Positions 35,832-44,454 of a DNA stretch of 64,000 nt are shown here, one piece after another; positions within the stretch are counted from its first letter, which is position 1; every line of letters starts with the position of its first letter. The notes under the pieces are model-generated. The model saw only the letters and a program-made list of their open reading frames with translations, had not been told where the DNA came from and made no database searches. This DNA comes from Thermoproteota archaeon (GTDB lineage: Archaea > Korarchaeota > Korarchaeia > Korarchaeales > Korarchaeaceae): positions 1 through 64,000 of the forward strand of contig WALU01000049.1 in the NCBI GenBank assembly GCA_015522685.1. Reading direction: 5' to 3'. The position numbers and the translations under genes were made by a program.

Positions 35832-35962
35832 AGATTGAGATGCTAGCATCCCCCCCATAAGCTTACTCAGGGGTAGAGTATTTCTCCCCATGGCCTTGCC
35901 CCTGAGGTACCTGGCAGGATGCTCTGATCCAGATGATCCAATATTTCACTTATAGAAGCCAT
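35817..35962 (-). pseudogene. Broken ORF remnant of unknown family
   Basis: On the minus strand ATG 35962 opens MASISEILDHLDQ and runs 31 codons to a stop at 35867. A second frame continues the protein-like pattern (EHPARYLRGKAMGRNTLPLS, then KLMGGMLAS) to a stop at 35817 within the hairpin. The two parts look like one gene split by a frameshift near 35925. The family is not recognised. The remaining bases to 36259 show no convincing gene. Confidence 0.35.
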
Positions 35963-36259
35963 TTTAGTAACAGGTCCTCCTTTAATTCCTGTTTTAGAGG
36001 GAGGGCCTAGCTGCACTGGTGGCTGGAAGAATAAATGCATGTAGCTAGGTATCCCCCTTCCCTATGAAGTAGCTCTATTCTCCTTGCCTTGGATTGGTTC
36101 ATGTTAAACACTGCTGGAAGGGAAAGAAGAGCTATCAATAGATGAGATCCTTCATTTCGTTTCTAGCCTCTTGAATGTCATCGAGTCTATATCTATCCAA
36201 ATACCCGGGAAATCCATTCTCTCAGTATCAACGCAAACCATGTTTACTTATCTACTACC

Positions 36260-36706
36260 TTAAGGCGATTCAGCATCTTTTATCTTCTCTAGTAGGAGAG
36301 ATAGACCTCTTCTCAAAGCTCTATCTGAATTTTTTCCCAACCATCTGGGTCTATTAATTAGCTCTTCTATCTCCTCTTTTTTATGAATCTTCTCGTAGAT
36401 CTTCAGGCCTAGGTGACCTTGCCTTCTTAAACTGCACTGAAGGGTAAATCCATTGCCTTCCTCCTTACTGAAGCTGCATGAAACAAATACGCCTTGAGAA
36501 ACTTCCACCTTCAGCATTTCTATCGCTGATTTCTGTACTAGGATCTTATTTAAGGTTGATAGCCCTCGAACTTTAAGCTCCGTAAGCAGGTAAGTTGAGA
36601 AAATGTTGGCAGAGTTGATGAAATTTGTAGAAGCAGCTAGCTCCCTTGCGAGAGATGTGGCAGTCTCCAAGGATCCTGACGACCCAGATTTGATTATCAT
36701 AAGCAT
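36260..36706 (-). CDS. Hypothetical protein
   Basis: Open frame of 148 codons. The C-terminal half is charged and reads like a real protein (KIYEKIHKKEEIEELINRP, then RRGLSLLLEKIK). The N-terminal part (SGSSGSLETATSLAREL) is low complexity and overlaps an opposite-strand frame from 36603. The true start may therefore be internal, for example ATG near 36520 (MLKVEVSQGVFVSC). No family recognised. It lies in a remnant-rich area, so it may itself be partial. Confidence 0.45.
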   Translation of the reverse strand: MLMIIKSGSSGSLETATSLARELAASTNFINSANIFSTYLLTELKVRGLSTLNKILVQKSAIEMLKVEVSQGVFVSCSFSKEEGNGFTLQCSLRRQGHLGLKIYEKIHKKEEIEELINRPRWLGKNSDRALRRGLSLLLEKIKDAESP

Positions 36707-37005
36707 GAAATCTCCAAGGAAGAGGTTAGATCAGATGAGAGAAGAGAGATAATGAGCTAATCACTAGAATTCTCCTCAAGAGCTCCTCCGTTGAAAGAGC
36801 CATCAAACCACTTAAGGAGGAGTTCTCCAAACTTAGGTTCATAGTGGAGCATGCTGGCGCCGAGTTGGAGGCTTCTAAGACAGATATCTTTATACCATTC
36901 ATAAACCGAGCGGGAGGAAGGGGAACTTATCAAGCCTCTTTGAGCATCCCCTTTAAGTACAAGGCTTACCTAGACCTGTGTTTCAGATTATATCATGGTG
37001 CTTGA
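36603..37005 (+). pseudogene. Frameshifted ORF remnant
   Basis: Plus-strand ATG 36603 opens MLAELMKFVEAASSLARDV and DDPDLIIISMKSPRKRLDQM, then stops at about 36753. The next frame carries on with ELITRILLKSSSVERAIKPL, RFIVEHAGAELEASKTDIF and FINRAGGRGTYQASLSIP to TGA 37003-37005. Together these could be one protein of about 130 aa broken by a single frameshift near 36750. Product unknown. It overlaps the 5' part of the opposite-strand frame at 36260, so at most one of the two is expressed over 36603-36706. Confidence 0.4.
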
Positions 37006-37076
37006 CGGTTTTTATTATAGAGCTCAATGCAATAGATGTTAAGGCTGGAAAGATGCCTAGCCTAATTACGTGCAGC

Positions 37077-37859
37077 CTAGATAAATATCTTTAGAATCAT
37101 CCAGAGAGCAGCTCCTAGAAGTATCAACGAGAAGGCTCCTCTTAACCTTCCCTCATCTATCTTTACATGCATTCTAGATCCTACCTGAGACCCAAGAATG
37201 ACTAGAAAGCCAAGAAATGTGGCGAGCGTAGGATCTATCCCTCCTCTTACTACATGACCCAAGAAAGACATGGAGGATGACGATAGGGCCAAGAAGCTAT
37301 TTGTGGCCATAGCTATCCTGAGAGGGACTCCTCCTAAGATTGTGCATATAGGAACTATCAATCCTCCTCCAGATATCCCAGCCATCCCTGCTAGAAAGGC
37401 CACTATAGTCACAGGAGGAATCATTCCGGCAAGCCAGATCTCATAGTCTGTCTCTCCAACATTTCTTCTGATCAAGAAGAGTCTCGATCCCTTGAATTCC
37501 TTCTTAGATAATATCATGAAGGCTGACATTATTAGTAGAGATGAGAAGCATATCTTGAGGTAGATTGAGGGTATTCTGTAAGAGATAAATCCTCCTAGAA
37601 AGGAGGAGATTCCTACTACTGCTCCAAGTATTATAGCTAGAGTCCAGTCCAAGAGCTTATGTTTTCCATGGTAAACGATCACCATGGAAAGCCCTTGCAA
37701 TGTTATCAAGAGGAGACCCAATGATGCAGCTCTGTAATAGCTGAAGCCAAGCAGTGTCATCAGGATGGGGATGTAGAGTTCTCCTCCACCTTTCCCAAAC
37801 ATTGAGAAAACCAATGAAATGAGGAAGATTAGTATTGCTGTCATCAAAAACTGGTGCAT
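37077..37859 (-). CDS. TauE/SafE-family membrane permease
   Basis: Membrane protein of 260 aa with about eight spans in two halves. The first half has FGKGGGELYIPIL and the second AGMAGISGGGLIVPICTI, the paired GGG-rich repeats of the sulfite/organosulfonate exporter family. Families of this type move sulfite, taurine derivatives or other organic anions. No sulfur gene lies beside it, so the substrate cannot be named. The next gene downstream points the same way. Confidence 0.88.
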   Translation of the reverse strand: MHQFLMTAILIFLISLVFSMFGKGGGELYIPILMTLLGFSYYRAASLGLLLITLQGLSMVIVYHGKHKLLDWTLAIILGAVVGISSFLGGFISYRIPSIYLKICFSSLLIMSAFMILSKKEFKGSRLFLIRRNVGETDYEIWLAGMIPPVTIVAFLAGMAGISGGGLIVPICTILGGVPLRIAMATNSFLALSSSSMSFLGHVVRGGIDPTLATFLGFLVILGSQVGSRMHVKIDEGRLRGAFSLILLGAALWMILKIFI

Positions 37860-37933
37860 AGAAGCTGCTAGCTTAAGTTAGTATATAAACTTAAGCAACT
37901 ACAGACTGAGAGGTGATCGTGCTTATGCTATAT

Positions 37934-38293
37934 CTATACATCCCTTTTCGCTAAGATCTCCTGAACTTTAGGTGCGATATCTTTTCCTACTATTCTACAC
38001 GCGTTAGGAGGAGCTATTCCAGCTGCGATAGCCTCAGCACAATCTCTACATGTAGGAAAGCCACATGCTCCACAGTTCATCTTTGGGAGGAGAGAGTAGA
38101 TCTCATCAACGAGGTTCTTATCCCTAAGTTGATACTGAGCATCTGTATGTGGTGCCTGAGCTATTGAAGGTATTGATTGATTTAGATAAGCTGGCCAGTG
38201 CATCCCTCTAGCGCTCATTCTAATTCTCATCCCTTTTCCTTTGCTTCTTCTCCATCTCCGTCTGTATCTGTAACCCAAAATAATCACCACCAC
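37934..38293 (-). CDS. 4Fe-4S domain protein
   Basis: Small protein with a strongly basic N-terminus (YRYRRRWRRSKGKG). The C-terminal FeS domain has NCGACGFPTCRDCAEAIAAG followed by NACRI. Spacing C-x2-C-x4-C plus a later cysteine resembles the Fe-S domain found in RnfB, acetyl-CoA synthase subunits and related proteins. Length from the GTG at 38293 is 119 aa. A TTG at 38278 with GGTGAT just before it is an alternative start. Role unknown: an electron carrier or a maturation protein. Confidence 0.8.
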   Translation of the reverse strand: MVVIILGYRYRRRWRRSKGKGMRIRMSARGMHWPAYLNQSIPSIAQAPHTDAQYQLRDKNLVDEIYSLLPKMNCGACGFPTCRDCAEAIAAGIAPPNACRIVGKDIAPKVQEILAKRDV

Positions 38294-38353
38294 TTAAGTT
38301 GAGGCTGCCTATTAAAGTTAGGTGGACTGATCTTTTTTATACACCTTCCTAAG

Positions 38354-39082
38354 CTAATAATGTGTCTTTGAGATTCTCAGGCACTTGAGGAGTAGAATTA
38401 TGAAAATGGAGATTAGAGGAGATACTAGTGCAGGCAAAAGTGAATTCATACCCGAAACAGCAATTATCGATAGAAAAGTAGAGAAGTAGGGAAGCAACTT
38501 AGTAACTCCTAGTGATCCCTTAAGGTCGTCCCTAGCTATGGCTCGGTAGAGCAATAGGGATATGTAAGAAGTGAAGAACCATCCTATGAAATTCTCGGTG
38601 GGTATACCGAACCAAGGACCGGTGGTCTCCCATTTCCAGACCTCTAGGTCTGTCATTACCGGATCTACCGCCATATCAAGAATTACCATTAGCAGGGAAG
38701 TGAGAAGATCTCGCGCCACTCCAGTATATAGATAAGAGGCTGCTATGTAGGATATGTAGAGGTATACGCCCCAAGCAAATATTATTGGGATCGGTACTCC
38801 AAAAACCTTGGCGCCTTCAAATTTAAGATACTCATATCTGCCAAATGGCAGTCCATAGTTGATGCCTACGTATTCCATGATTAAGCCAACCAACGAGCCT
38901 GATGCAAACAGTAGCAGACTACTCTCCCATTCCTTAGATGATATGGCGAGCGAGAGAAAGAAAAGTATAGTTAGAGATATATCCGCTTCTTTCCTATAGC
39001 CTAAAAAGGAGAGGAGAGCATTAAGGATGTATGCAAGTGATAGTAGGTAGAGGGAGATTCTGAAATATGTATTACCGATCAT
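38354..39082 (-). CDS. CruF-like carotenoid hydratase family membrane protein
   Basis: Membrane protein of 242 aa with about seven spans. The conserved core GINYGLPFGRYEY, LDMAVDPVMTDLEVWKWE and GPWFGIPTENFIGWF is typical of the CruF/bisanhydrobacterioruberin hydratase (DUF422) family, whose members act on C40/C50 carotenoids. No other carotenoid genes lie in the window. The product could alternatively act on another isoprenoid lipid. Confidence 0.82.
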   Translation of the reverse strand: MIGNTYFRISLYLLSLAYILNALLSFLGYRKEADISLTILFFLSLAISSKEWESSLLLFASGSLVGLIMEYVGINYGLPFGRYEYLKFEGAKVFGVPIPIIFAWGVYLYISYIAASYLYTGVARDLLTSLLMVILDMAVDPVMTDLEVWKWETTGPWFGIPTENFIGWFFTSYISLLLYRAIARDDLKGSLGVTKLLPYFSTFLSIIAVSGMNSLLPALVSPLISIFIILLLKCLRISKTHY

Positions 39083-39111
39083 TGAGAAAAAAGACCTTCA
39101 TACTTTTTCAA

Positions 39112-39141
39112 TCTAATCTATTCTATTCTAATCTATTCTAT
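39112..39141. repeat. Tandem repeat, 2 x 15 bp
   Basis: TCTAATCTATTCTAT occurs twice back to back without mismatch. It overlaps the 3' end of the permease gene that stops at 39133. It is probably a slippage product of no function. Confidence 0.85.
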
Positions 39142-39906
39142 AGTACTCCTCTCGAATATTCTAACCGAGACGGTTATGAATCCGATGCATAGAATGATTA
39201 ACGCAGATATATCAGCGATTAATGGTATGGAATTCACTCCAGTTAGGAAGTACCTCGTAGAATCAACAGCAAATGTTAATGGGTTCATATAGAATATAAT
39301 CTTAGCCGCACTAGGAAGTCTGTCTATTGGATAGAAAGCTCCACTAAGAAATATAAGAGGTAATGTTATCAGGCTCATTATGAGCTGGAATCCCTCGGGG
39401 CTTCTCATCTTAGAAGCTATCGCTATACCTAATCCATTGAAAGAGAGGGCTGTAACTAAACCAAGGGCCAAGGCTGGTAGTGAGCCCTCAAGCTTCAATC
39501 CGGGCACTAAGAGATACATCATACAGAGCACTATTGCTCCTTGTAGTACGGATGTTAGCGAATCCCCAAAGGCCCTTCCTATTATTGCATAAGTTCTAGA
39601 GGCAGGCGCTACCAGTACTTCCTTCAAGAATCCAAATTCCTTGTCCCAGATGACTGATATTCCTCCCACTAGGCTTGAGGTGAATATCGTCATTACAGTG
39701 ATGCCCGGAGCTAGGAAAGCTAAGTAATCTATTCCTCCGAAGAGCTGCTTAGATAATCCTCCCCCTAAAGAAAAGCTCCATCCCATCCCTAGAAAGAGAA
39801 AGAATATGAGTGGATTAACTATAGTACCGATTAGCCTAGATTTAGCCCTGAAATATCTCTTCAGCTGTCTATAGGTCATAGCAAGAAGTATGCCTCCTTC
39901 GTTCAT
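39133..39906 (-). CDS. ABC-2 exporter permease (DrrB-like)
   Basis: Membrane protein of 257 aa with six spans. The N-terminal RQLKRYFRAKSRLIGTIVNP precedes the first helix, and SGAFYPIDRLPSAAKIIFYM precedes the last, both typical of ABC-2/DrrB. It lies 4 bases after the ATPase gene and forms a PadR-ATPase-permease operon, a common layout for drug-responsive exporters. The 15-bp tandem repeat overlaps its stop. Confidence 0.9.
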   Translation of the reverse strand: MNEGGILLAMTYRQLKRYFRAKSRLIGTIVNPLIFFLFLGMGWSFSLGGGLSKQLFGGIDYLAFLAPGITVMTIFTSSLVGGISVIWDKEFGFLKEVLVAPASRTYAIIGRAFGDSLTSVLQGAIVLCMMYLLVPGLKLEGSLPALALGLVTALSFNGLGIAIASKMRSPEGFQLIMSLITLPLIFLSGAFYPIDRLPSAAKIIFYMNPLTFAVDSTRYFLTGVNSIPLIADISALIILCIGFITVSVRIFERSTIE

Positions 39907-39910
39907 GAGA

Positions 39911-40933
39911 TCACCTCCTCATTCTAGCTCTGGCCGCCCTTCTCATTCTTATAAGATCCTTCCAGTTTCCTTCCTCATCTCTCAGCTCTCTACCGGTGTA
40001 ATGAAGAAAGACATCTCCTAATGATGGCTGAGTGTACTTTATCTCTTCTACTTTGATATCGAACGTGTTTGCAAGTTCGAAAACGGGAGGTATTGCCTTA
40101 GATGCGTATCTCACGCTAAATGCAACCATATCTCCCACTAATCTATAAGATAGAGCTATTCTCTCCCTTACGATCTCTTCCGCGAACTCTTTAATCTCAT
40201 CCATTGGATTGTTTACCTTTACATAGAGCATATCGCCACCAAGGCTATTCTTAAGATCTTCCGGACTACCCATAGCCATTATTTTACCATGATCTATTAT
40301 AGCGACCTTGTCGCATAGTTTTTCGGCCTCATCCATGTAGTGGGTTGTCATGAATATCGTGACATTCTCCTCTTTCCTCAGCATGCGTATGTATTCCCAT
40401 ATTCTAGCCCTAGTTTGGGGATCCAATCCTATCGTAGGCTCGTCTAGGAACAGAACCTCTGGACTATGCATCAATGCACGCGCTATCTCAAGCCTTCTCA
40501 TCATACCACCGCTGTAATTCTTAACAGGCACACTTTTGAACTTTGTAAGCTCAGCAAACTCTAATGCGTCTTCTATTCTCATCTTAAGCTCATCTCCTTT
40601 CAAGCCGTATATGAGACCGTGTATATACAGATTTTCCCATCCAGTTAAGTATCTATCAGCCGTATTGTCCTGAAAGACTACTCCTATCTTCTCTCTTACC
40701 TTTATAGGCTCTTTTATGACATTATGACCGGCGACAAAGGCCTCTCCTCCAGTCGGCTTCATAACAGTTACAAGGATGTTTATAGTCGTGGTCTTGCCAG
40801 CGCCATTGGGCCCTAAAAAGCCGAAGATCTCTCCCTTCTTTACATCAAAACTAACTCTATTTACAGCGATTAGATCCCCAAATTTCTTGACTAAATTCCT
40901 TGCAGAAATTGCAGATTCATCCATTTGGCTCAC
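39911..40933 (-). CDS. ABC exporter ATPase (DrrA-like)
   Basis: Protein of 340 aa with Walker A GPNGAGKTT, signature NYSGGMMRRLEIARAL, Walker B EVLFLDEPTIGLDPQT and H-loop MTTHYMDEAEKL. The C-terminal extension (about 230-340) is of the DAN/DrrA type. It overlaps padR by 4 bases. It energises the 39133 permease, probably to export a hydrophobic compound or lipid. Confidence 0.95.
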   Translation of the reverse strand: MSQMDESAISARNLVKKFGDLIAVNRVSFDVKKGEIFGFLGPNGAGKTTTINILVTVMKPTGGEAFVAGHNVIKEPIKVREKIGVVFQDNTADRYLTGWENLYIHGLIYGLKGDELKMRIEDALEFAELTKFKSVPVKNYSGGMMRRLEIARALMHSPEVLFLDEPTIGLDPQTRARIWEYIRMLRKEENVTIFMTTHYMDEAEKLCDKVAIIDHGKIMAMGSPEDLKNSLGGDMLYVKVNNPMDEIKEFAEEIVRERIALSYRLVGDMVAFSVRYASKAIPPVFELANTFDIKVEEIKYTQPSLGDVFLHYTGRELRDEEGNWKDLIRMRRAARARMRR

Positions 40934-41400
40934 CTCAGATACTTATCACTCATAATTCTCTTGAGATCGCCAGAAAATCTCATAAAAGAGATTCTAACTT
41001 CTTCTTTTTGCTTTTCGCTTAAGGAATTGTAGGAGGATACTACTTCCTTTATTAATAGGAAAGGTTTTAAGCCTATTTCTGAGATAAATTCTCTGAAAGC
41101 CTTTATGCTCTCTATCATTGGTTTTACTTCGTCCCTATGCTCCCTGAGGAATTCCAGCCCTTGATTTGTTATATGGTAAACGTTCTTCCTTTCTACCCTC
41201 TCAGAAACAATGTAATCCATATCCTCAAGGAGCTGAAGAGTAGGGTATATTATACCAGGACTTGGCTCGTAACCTCCTCCAACGAGTTCCTTTATCCTCT
41301 GTATTATCTCATAGCCATGCAGAGGCCCCTCCCTGAGCATATATAACATTAGATACTTGAAATTCCCCCTCACCTTGAGCTTTGGCTTAAAGTCGTACAT
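40930..41400 (-). CDS. PadR-family transcriptional regulator
   Basis: Protein of 156 aa. The winged-helix domain has LMLYMLREGPLHGYEIIQRI and YEPSPGIIYPTLQLLEDMDYI, hallmarks of PadR. A helical C-terminal dimerisation region follows. It is the first gene of a PadR-ABC exporter operon. A perfect 26-bp palindrome begins one base upstream of its start codon, the expected position for an autorepressor site. Confidence 0.95.
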   Translation of the reverse strand: MYDFKPKLKVRGNFKYLMLYMLREGPLHGYEIIQRIKELVGGGYEPSPGIIYPTLQLLEDMDYIVSERVERKNVYHITNQGLEFLREHRDEVKPMIESIKAFREFISEIGLKPFLLIKEVVSSYNSLSEKQKEEVRISFMRFSGDLKRIMSDKYLR

Positions 41401-41426
41401 ATATCTCTAGATATATCTAGAGATAT
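41401..41426. promoter_or_regulatory. Perfect 26-bp palindrome, likely PadR operator
   Basis: Left half ATATCTCTAGATA is followed by its exact complement. It lies directly upstream of the padR ATG, in the 5' UTR or core promoter. PadR proteins bind AT-rich dyads of this kind, and autoregulation is common. A TATA-like ATAGATATAGTAAT follows at 41426-41439 on the far side. Confidence 0.75.
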
Positions 41427-41606
41427 AGATATAGTAATAAAGTTGATCCCTTACAACATTAGATTCAGCTGAAGAATGAGGGGGGTAGGTAGGTTATCTA
41501 ACCACAGGGAGGATCAAGTGGAGCATAGTTGTTGATGTAATGTATACTTACTTTCACTCAATCAGCTAATGCTACGAACTTACATGAATGCGAAAAGTCA
41601 TCCCCT

Positions 41607-41783
41607 TCATAGATTTGGAGGGAAGAGCATGACTCTGGCATTGTCTAGCATATCACGATTATTATTGAAGAATATGTATGCGCGCGAATTTCCCCTTATT
41701 AAGCTCATTAGTTCGTCCTTAGCATCAAGTTCGGAATAAGTATTAGATAAGATCTTATGGTTTACATATCGCCAAGTTACCAG
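41607..41783 (-). pseudogene. C-terminal remnant of a DUF72 protein gene
   Basis: One minus-strand frame without a start codon reads VTWRYVNHKILSNTYSELDA, then AYIFFNNN and DNARVML before TGA at 41607. DUF72 proteins end in a similar pattern: an R-x-H-G region, then a vyvFFNN motif followed by N-A. The rest of the gene is absent and the frame is closed upstream at about 41784. It is a fragment of a deleted gene within the 450-base gap. Nothing else was seen between 41440 and 41606, and the right end must hold the promoter of the next gene. Confidence 0.55.
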
Positions 41784-41850
41784 TTACTATAAAGCTTGAC
41801 CACTATCTCGCTTCCCTCTTAATCATTAAATTTTTGTACATATAAGTAAC

Positions 41851-43056
41851 ATGATGAGGATAGCTGTTATTGGAGCGGGATTAATGGGTAGAGCCGCGGT
41901 CCTCGATTTAGCTGATGACTCGATGAGCCCTAATGTAGAGGCGATACTTGTAGTTGATATTAATGAAAGAAGAGCAAGAGAGGTATATGAAGAGGCAATA
42001 AAGCTCACAAGCACTAAGGAGATGGAATATCGCAAGATAGATGCTACATCGAAAGATGAGGTGATTAGCATATTAAAGGAGTTCAAAGCAGATGTAACGC
42101 TTAACGCTGCTCTTTATACAACTATTCATACAGTGATGAAAGCATCTTTGGAGGCAGAATCTCACTATCTAGATCTAGGAGATGATGTAGATGCATTAAT
42201 CTTTCAACGAAGTTTAGATCTAAAATTTAAGGAGAGAGGGTTAATTGCTCTACTGGAGATGGGAGGAAGTCCTGGCCTCATAAATATTATGGCCTCTAAA
42301 GCAGTTGGAGAGCTGGATAGGGTAGAGGAGATAATCCTAAGGGAAGGGTGGATCGATCTGAACAACTACGACTCCCTTGGAATCCCTCTCCCAGTTCCTT
42401 ATTCCTTTGATACTATATTAGATGAGTTAGAGCAGCCAGTGGAGATATGGAAGGATGGTAAGATAGAAAAGGTACCTCCCTTCTCTGGCAGAGAAACAAT
42501 GGAATTTGTAGATCCAATAGGGAAGCAGGAGCTCTATTACGTGGAACATCCAGAGGTCTACTCACTTGGAGAGACCTTCAAAAGGAAGGGGTTAAGGTTT
42601 GTGGATTACAAGCTTTCCTTCCCCAGAGATTTGCTACTGAAATATAGACTGCTCAATTGCTTAAAATTGACTTCTAACTCCCCTGTGAAAGTAGATAGTA
42701 TGAATATAATCCCTAGAGATCTTTTGAGGGAGATGGTAGCACAGATGATGGAGAATAAGGAGGTAGAGCCCAACGATTACGATATCATGAGGGCCATAGC
42801 GAAGGGTTGGAAGGGAGGAGTCAGGTCTAAGGTAACGATAGAAGCTTTGATAAAGTGGAGTGAGAGGTGGAAGGTGAGTGCCCAAGCTCTGCTCGTCGGC
42901 AGTCCAGCATCAATAGCGGCCCAATGGATCGGACTTGGGATTTTAGATACGCCAGGTGTTCACTACCCTGAGGAGATAATAAATCCTATTCCATTCTTGA
43001 AAGAGGTGATGAGTAGAGGAATAAATTTCATAGAGAAAGTGGAATTCCAGCTTTAG
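41851..43056 (+). CDS. Saccharopine dehydrogenase-like oxidoreductase
   Basis: Protein of 401 aa with N-terminal Rossmann motif VIGAGLMGRAAVLDLADD, and NAALYTTIHTVMKASLEA and YLDLGDD typical of the saccharopine dehydrogenase/lysine 6-dehydrogenase group. The second ATG (41854) is an equally good start. No neighbour clarifies the substrate. Lysine is made here via LysW, so a classical saccharopine pathway is not expected. Lysine degradation or another amino-acid dehydrogenation is possible. Confidence 0.85.
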   Translation: MMRIAVIGAGLMGRAAVLDLADDSMSPNVEAILVVDINERRAREVYEEAIKLTSTKEMEYRKIDATSKDEVISILKEFKADVTLNAALYTTIHTVMKASLEAESHYLDLGDDVDALIFQRSLDLKFKERGLIALLEMGGSPGLINIMASKAVGELDRVEEIILREGWIDLNNYDSLGIPLPVPYSFDTILDELEQPVEIWKDGKIEKVPPFSGRETMEFVDPIGKQELYYVEHPEVYSLGETFKRKGLRFVDYKLSFPRDLLLKYRLLNCLKLTSNSPVKVDSMNIIPRDLLREMVAQMMENKEVEPNDYDIMRAIAKGWKGGVRSKVTIEALIKWSERWKVSAQALLVGSPASIAAQWIGLGILDTPGVHYPEEIINPIPFLKEVMSRGINFIEKVEFQL

Positions 43057-43241
43057 TTCCGGTAGCTCCTTCACTAACACATCAACTATCTAACCCAGAG
43101 CTTTCTCCAGTGGCTATTGCAAATTTACCCCTTAATCCTAGTCCATAGGGAAGCTACCCTGTATACTAGTGAAAAATCCTTGCTGTGAGGTTACGTCATC
43201 AACGTAAAACTCTTTAAAAGGTGAGTATACTCTAGGAGCTG

Positions 43242-44333
43242 ATGAAAAACAGACTTGCCTTACTGCTCGCATTGATTCTACTCCTACCGATTCTAATAAT
43301 AGGACAGGCAAGCGGAGAAAATCCCCCTAAGATTGTTATAGTTAGCAATAAAGCTGATATGCCTACTACTAGATTCATTGGTAAGCTATTAAATCAATCT
43401 GGGTTAGCTTATAATGTATTAGGGCCCAGTTCCTTTGAAGATGCCCTCAAGGGCTATGATATGATCCTATTGCTGGGTGGTCCTAAGGCTTATGATGGTA
43501 TGGGAAACATAACCTCCAATTATATACCGCCCAGCAATTCATCGACGCTTATAGAAGAGCCAAAGACCTTCCTAATCTCTGTTTTTAAAGGAGGCAGGGA
43601 TATAGTTGTATTAGCAGGCCACACTAGGAGAGATACTATGGATGCTGCTTCATATTTCTTCAAGGATTCAATAAGGCTTACGAGCCTCTGGGGATGGGCT
43701 GGATACCCAGTTGATTTCAGGGTAGGATCCTTCGTTATATACTATGTGGCAAGATACTACTACAATAACAAGACGGGTGAATTTAAGGGATATCCTTGGG
43801 GAAACGTGAAAACAGAGACATTAAGCAAGCAGGATATCAATGATAGTACTCTGTACAATGTGACCACCATCGAGGAGCATCTATACTTAGATGTGAATTA
43901 TACAACAGTAACTGTGAACTTGGTGGATAGTTTAGGAAGGCCGCATATCTGTAAGATGGTGCAATTTATAGATAGCAATCTATCTAGGCAGTCGAAGGGC
44001 TGCCCGAAGCCATCCCGTGGAAGCTTAGGAAGGACTAGGGTATATGTTACCTTTAAGTTTGAGGAGACAGCAAATAGAAAATACTGGAAAATCGCAGGGA
44101 ATAATGTCAGGAGGTCTTTACCTTATCCAATAGGCACGAGGCATATCAAAACAGATCTTGTGCTTAAATATGCATTCAAATACCCCTCTTGGAAGCCAGA
44201 CCCTGAGTTCATCCTGTTATACGTAAATCCAGCAATACCCTTTGGAGGTACTGTTGTAAGGACATTGAATTCGGTAGTCAATGGACAGCCAATTACGACA
44301 GAGGTAATAAATCTCACAGCTTTTAGGCCATGA
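43242..44333 (+). CDS. Secreted/S-layer-like protein
   Basis: Protein of 363 aa with a signal peptide (1-25, ending near GQASG). The N-terminal domain repeats the pattern of the 35293 product (IVIVSNKADMPTTRF, LLLGGPKAYDGM, VVLAGHTRRDTMDA). L-L-L-G-G-P is the type of motif found in archaeal S-layer and surface proteins. The C-terminal half has several N-glycosylation sequons (NVTT, NYTT, NLSR, NLTA), as expected of an exported protein. No enzyme motif found. Confidence 0.78.
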   Translation: MKNRLALLLALILLLPILIIGQASGENPPKIVIVSNKADMPTTRFIGKLLNQSGLAYNVLGPSSFEDALKGYDMILLLGGPKAYDGMGNITSNYIPPSNSSTLIEEPKTFLISVFKGGRDIVVLAGHTRRDTMDAASYFFKDSIRLTSLWGWAGYPVDFRVGSFVIYYVARYYYNNKTGEFKGYPWGNVKTETLSKQDINDSTLYNVTTIEEHLYLDVNYTTVTVNLVDSLGRPHICKMVQFIDSNLSRQSKGCPKPSRGSLGRTRVYVTFKFEETANRKYWKIAGNNVRRSLPYPIGTRHIKTDLVLKYAFKYPSWKPDPEFILLYVNPAIPFGGTVVRTLNSVVNGQPITTEVINLTAFRP

Positions 44334-44454
44334 ATGTATAAGAGTCAGAAAATGCAATAAGGTATATTATTCAAGGTTGTTTGTGGCGGATTACCCCACT
44401 ATCAATCATTATATGTAAGCATAGATCTCTTCCATGATAAAGAACGGTGATCCT

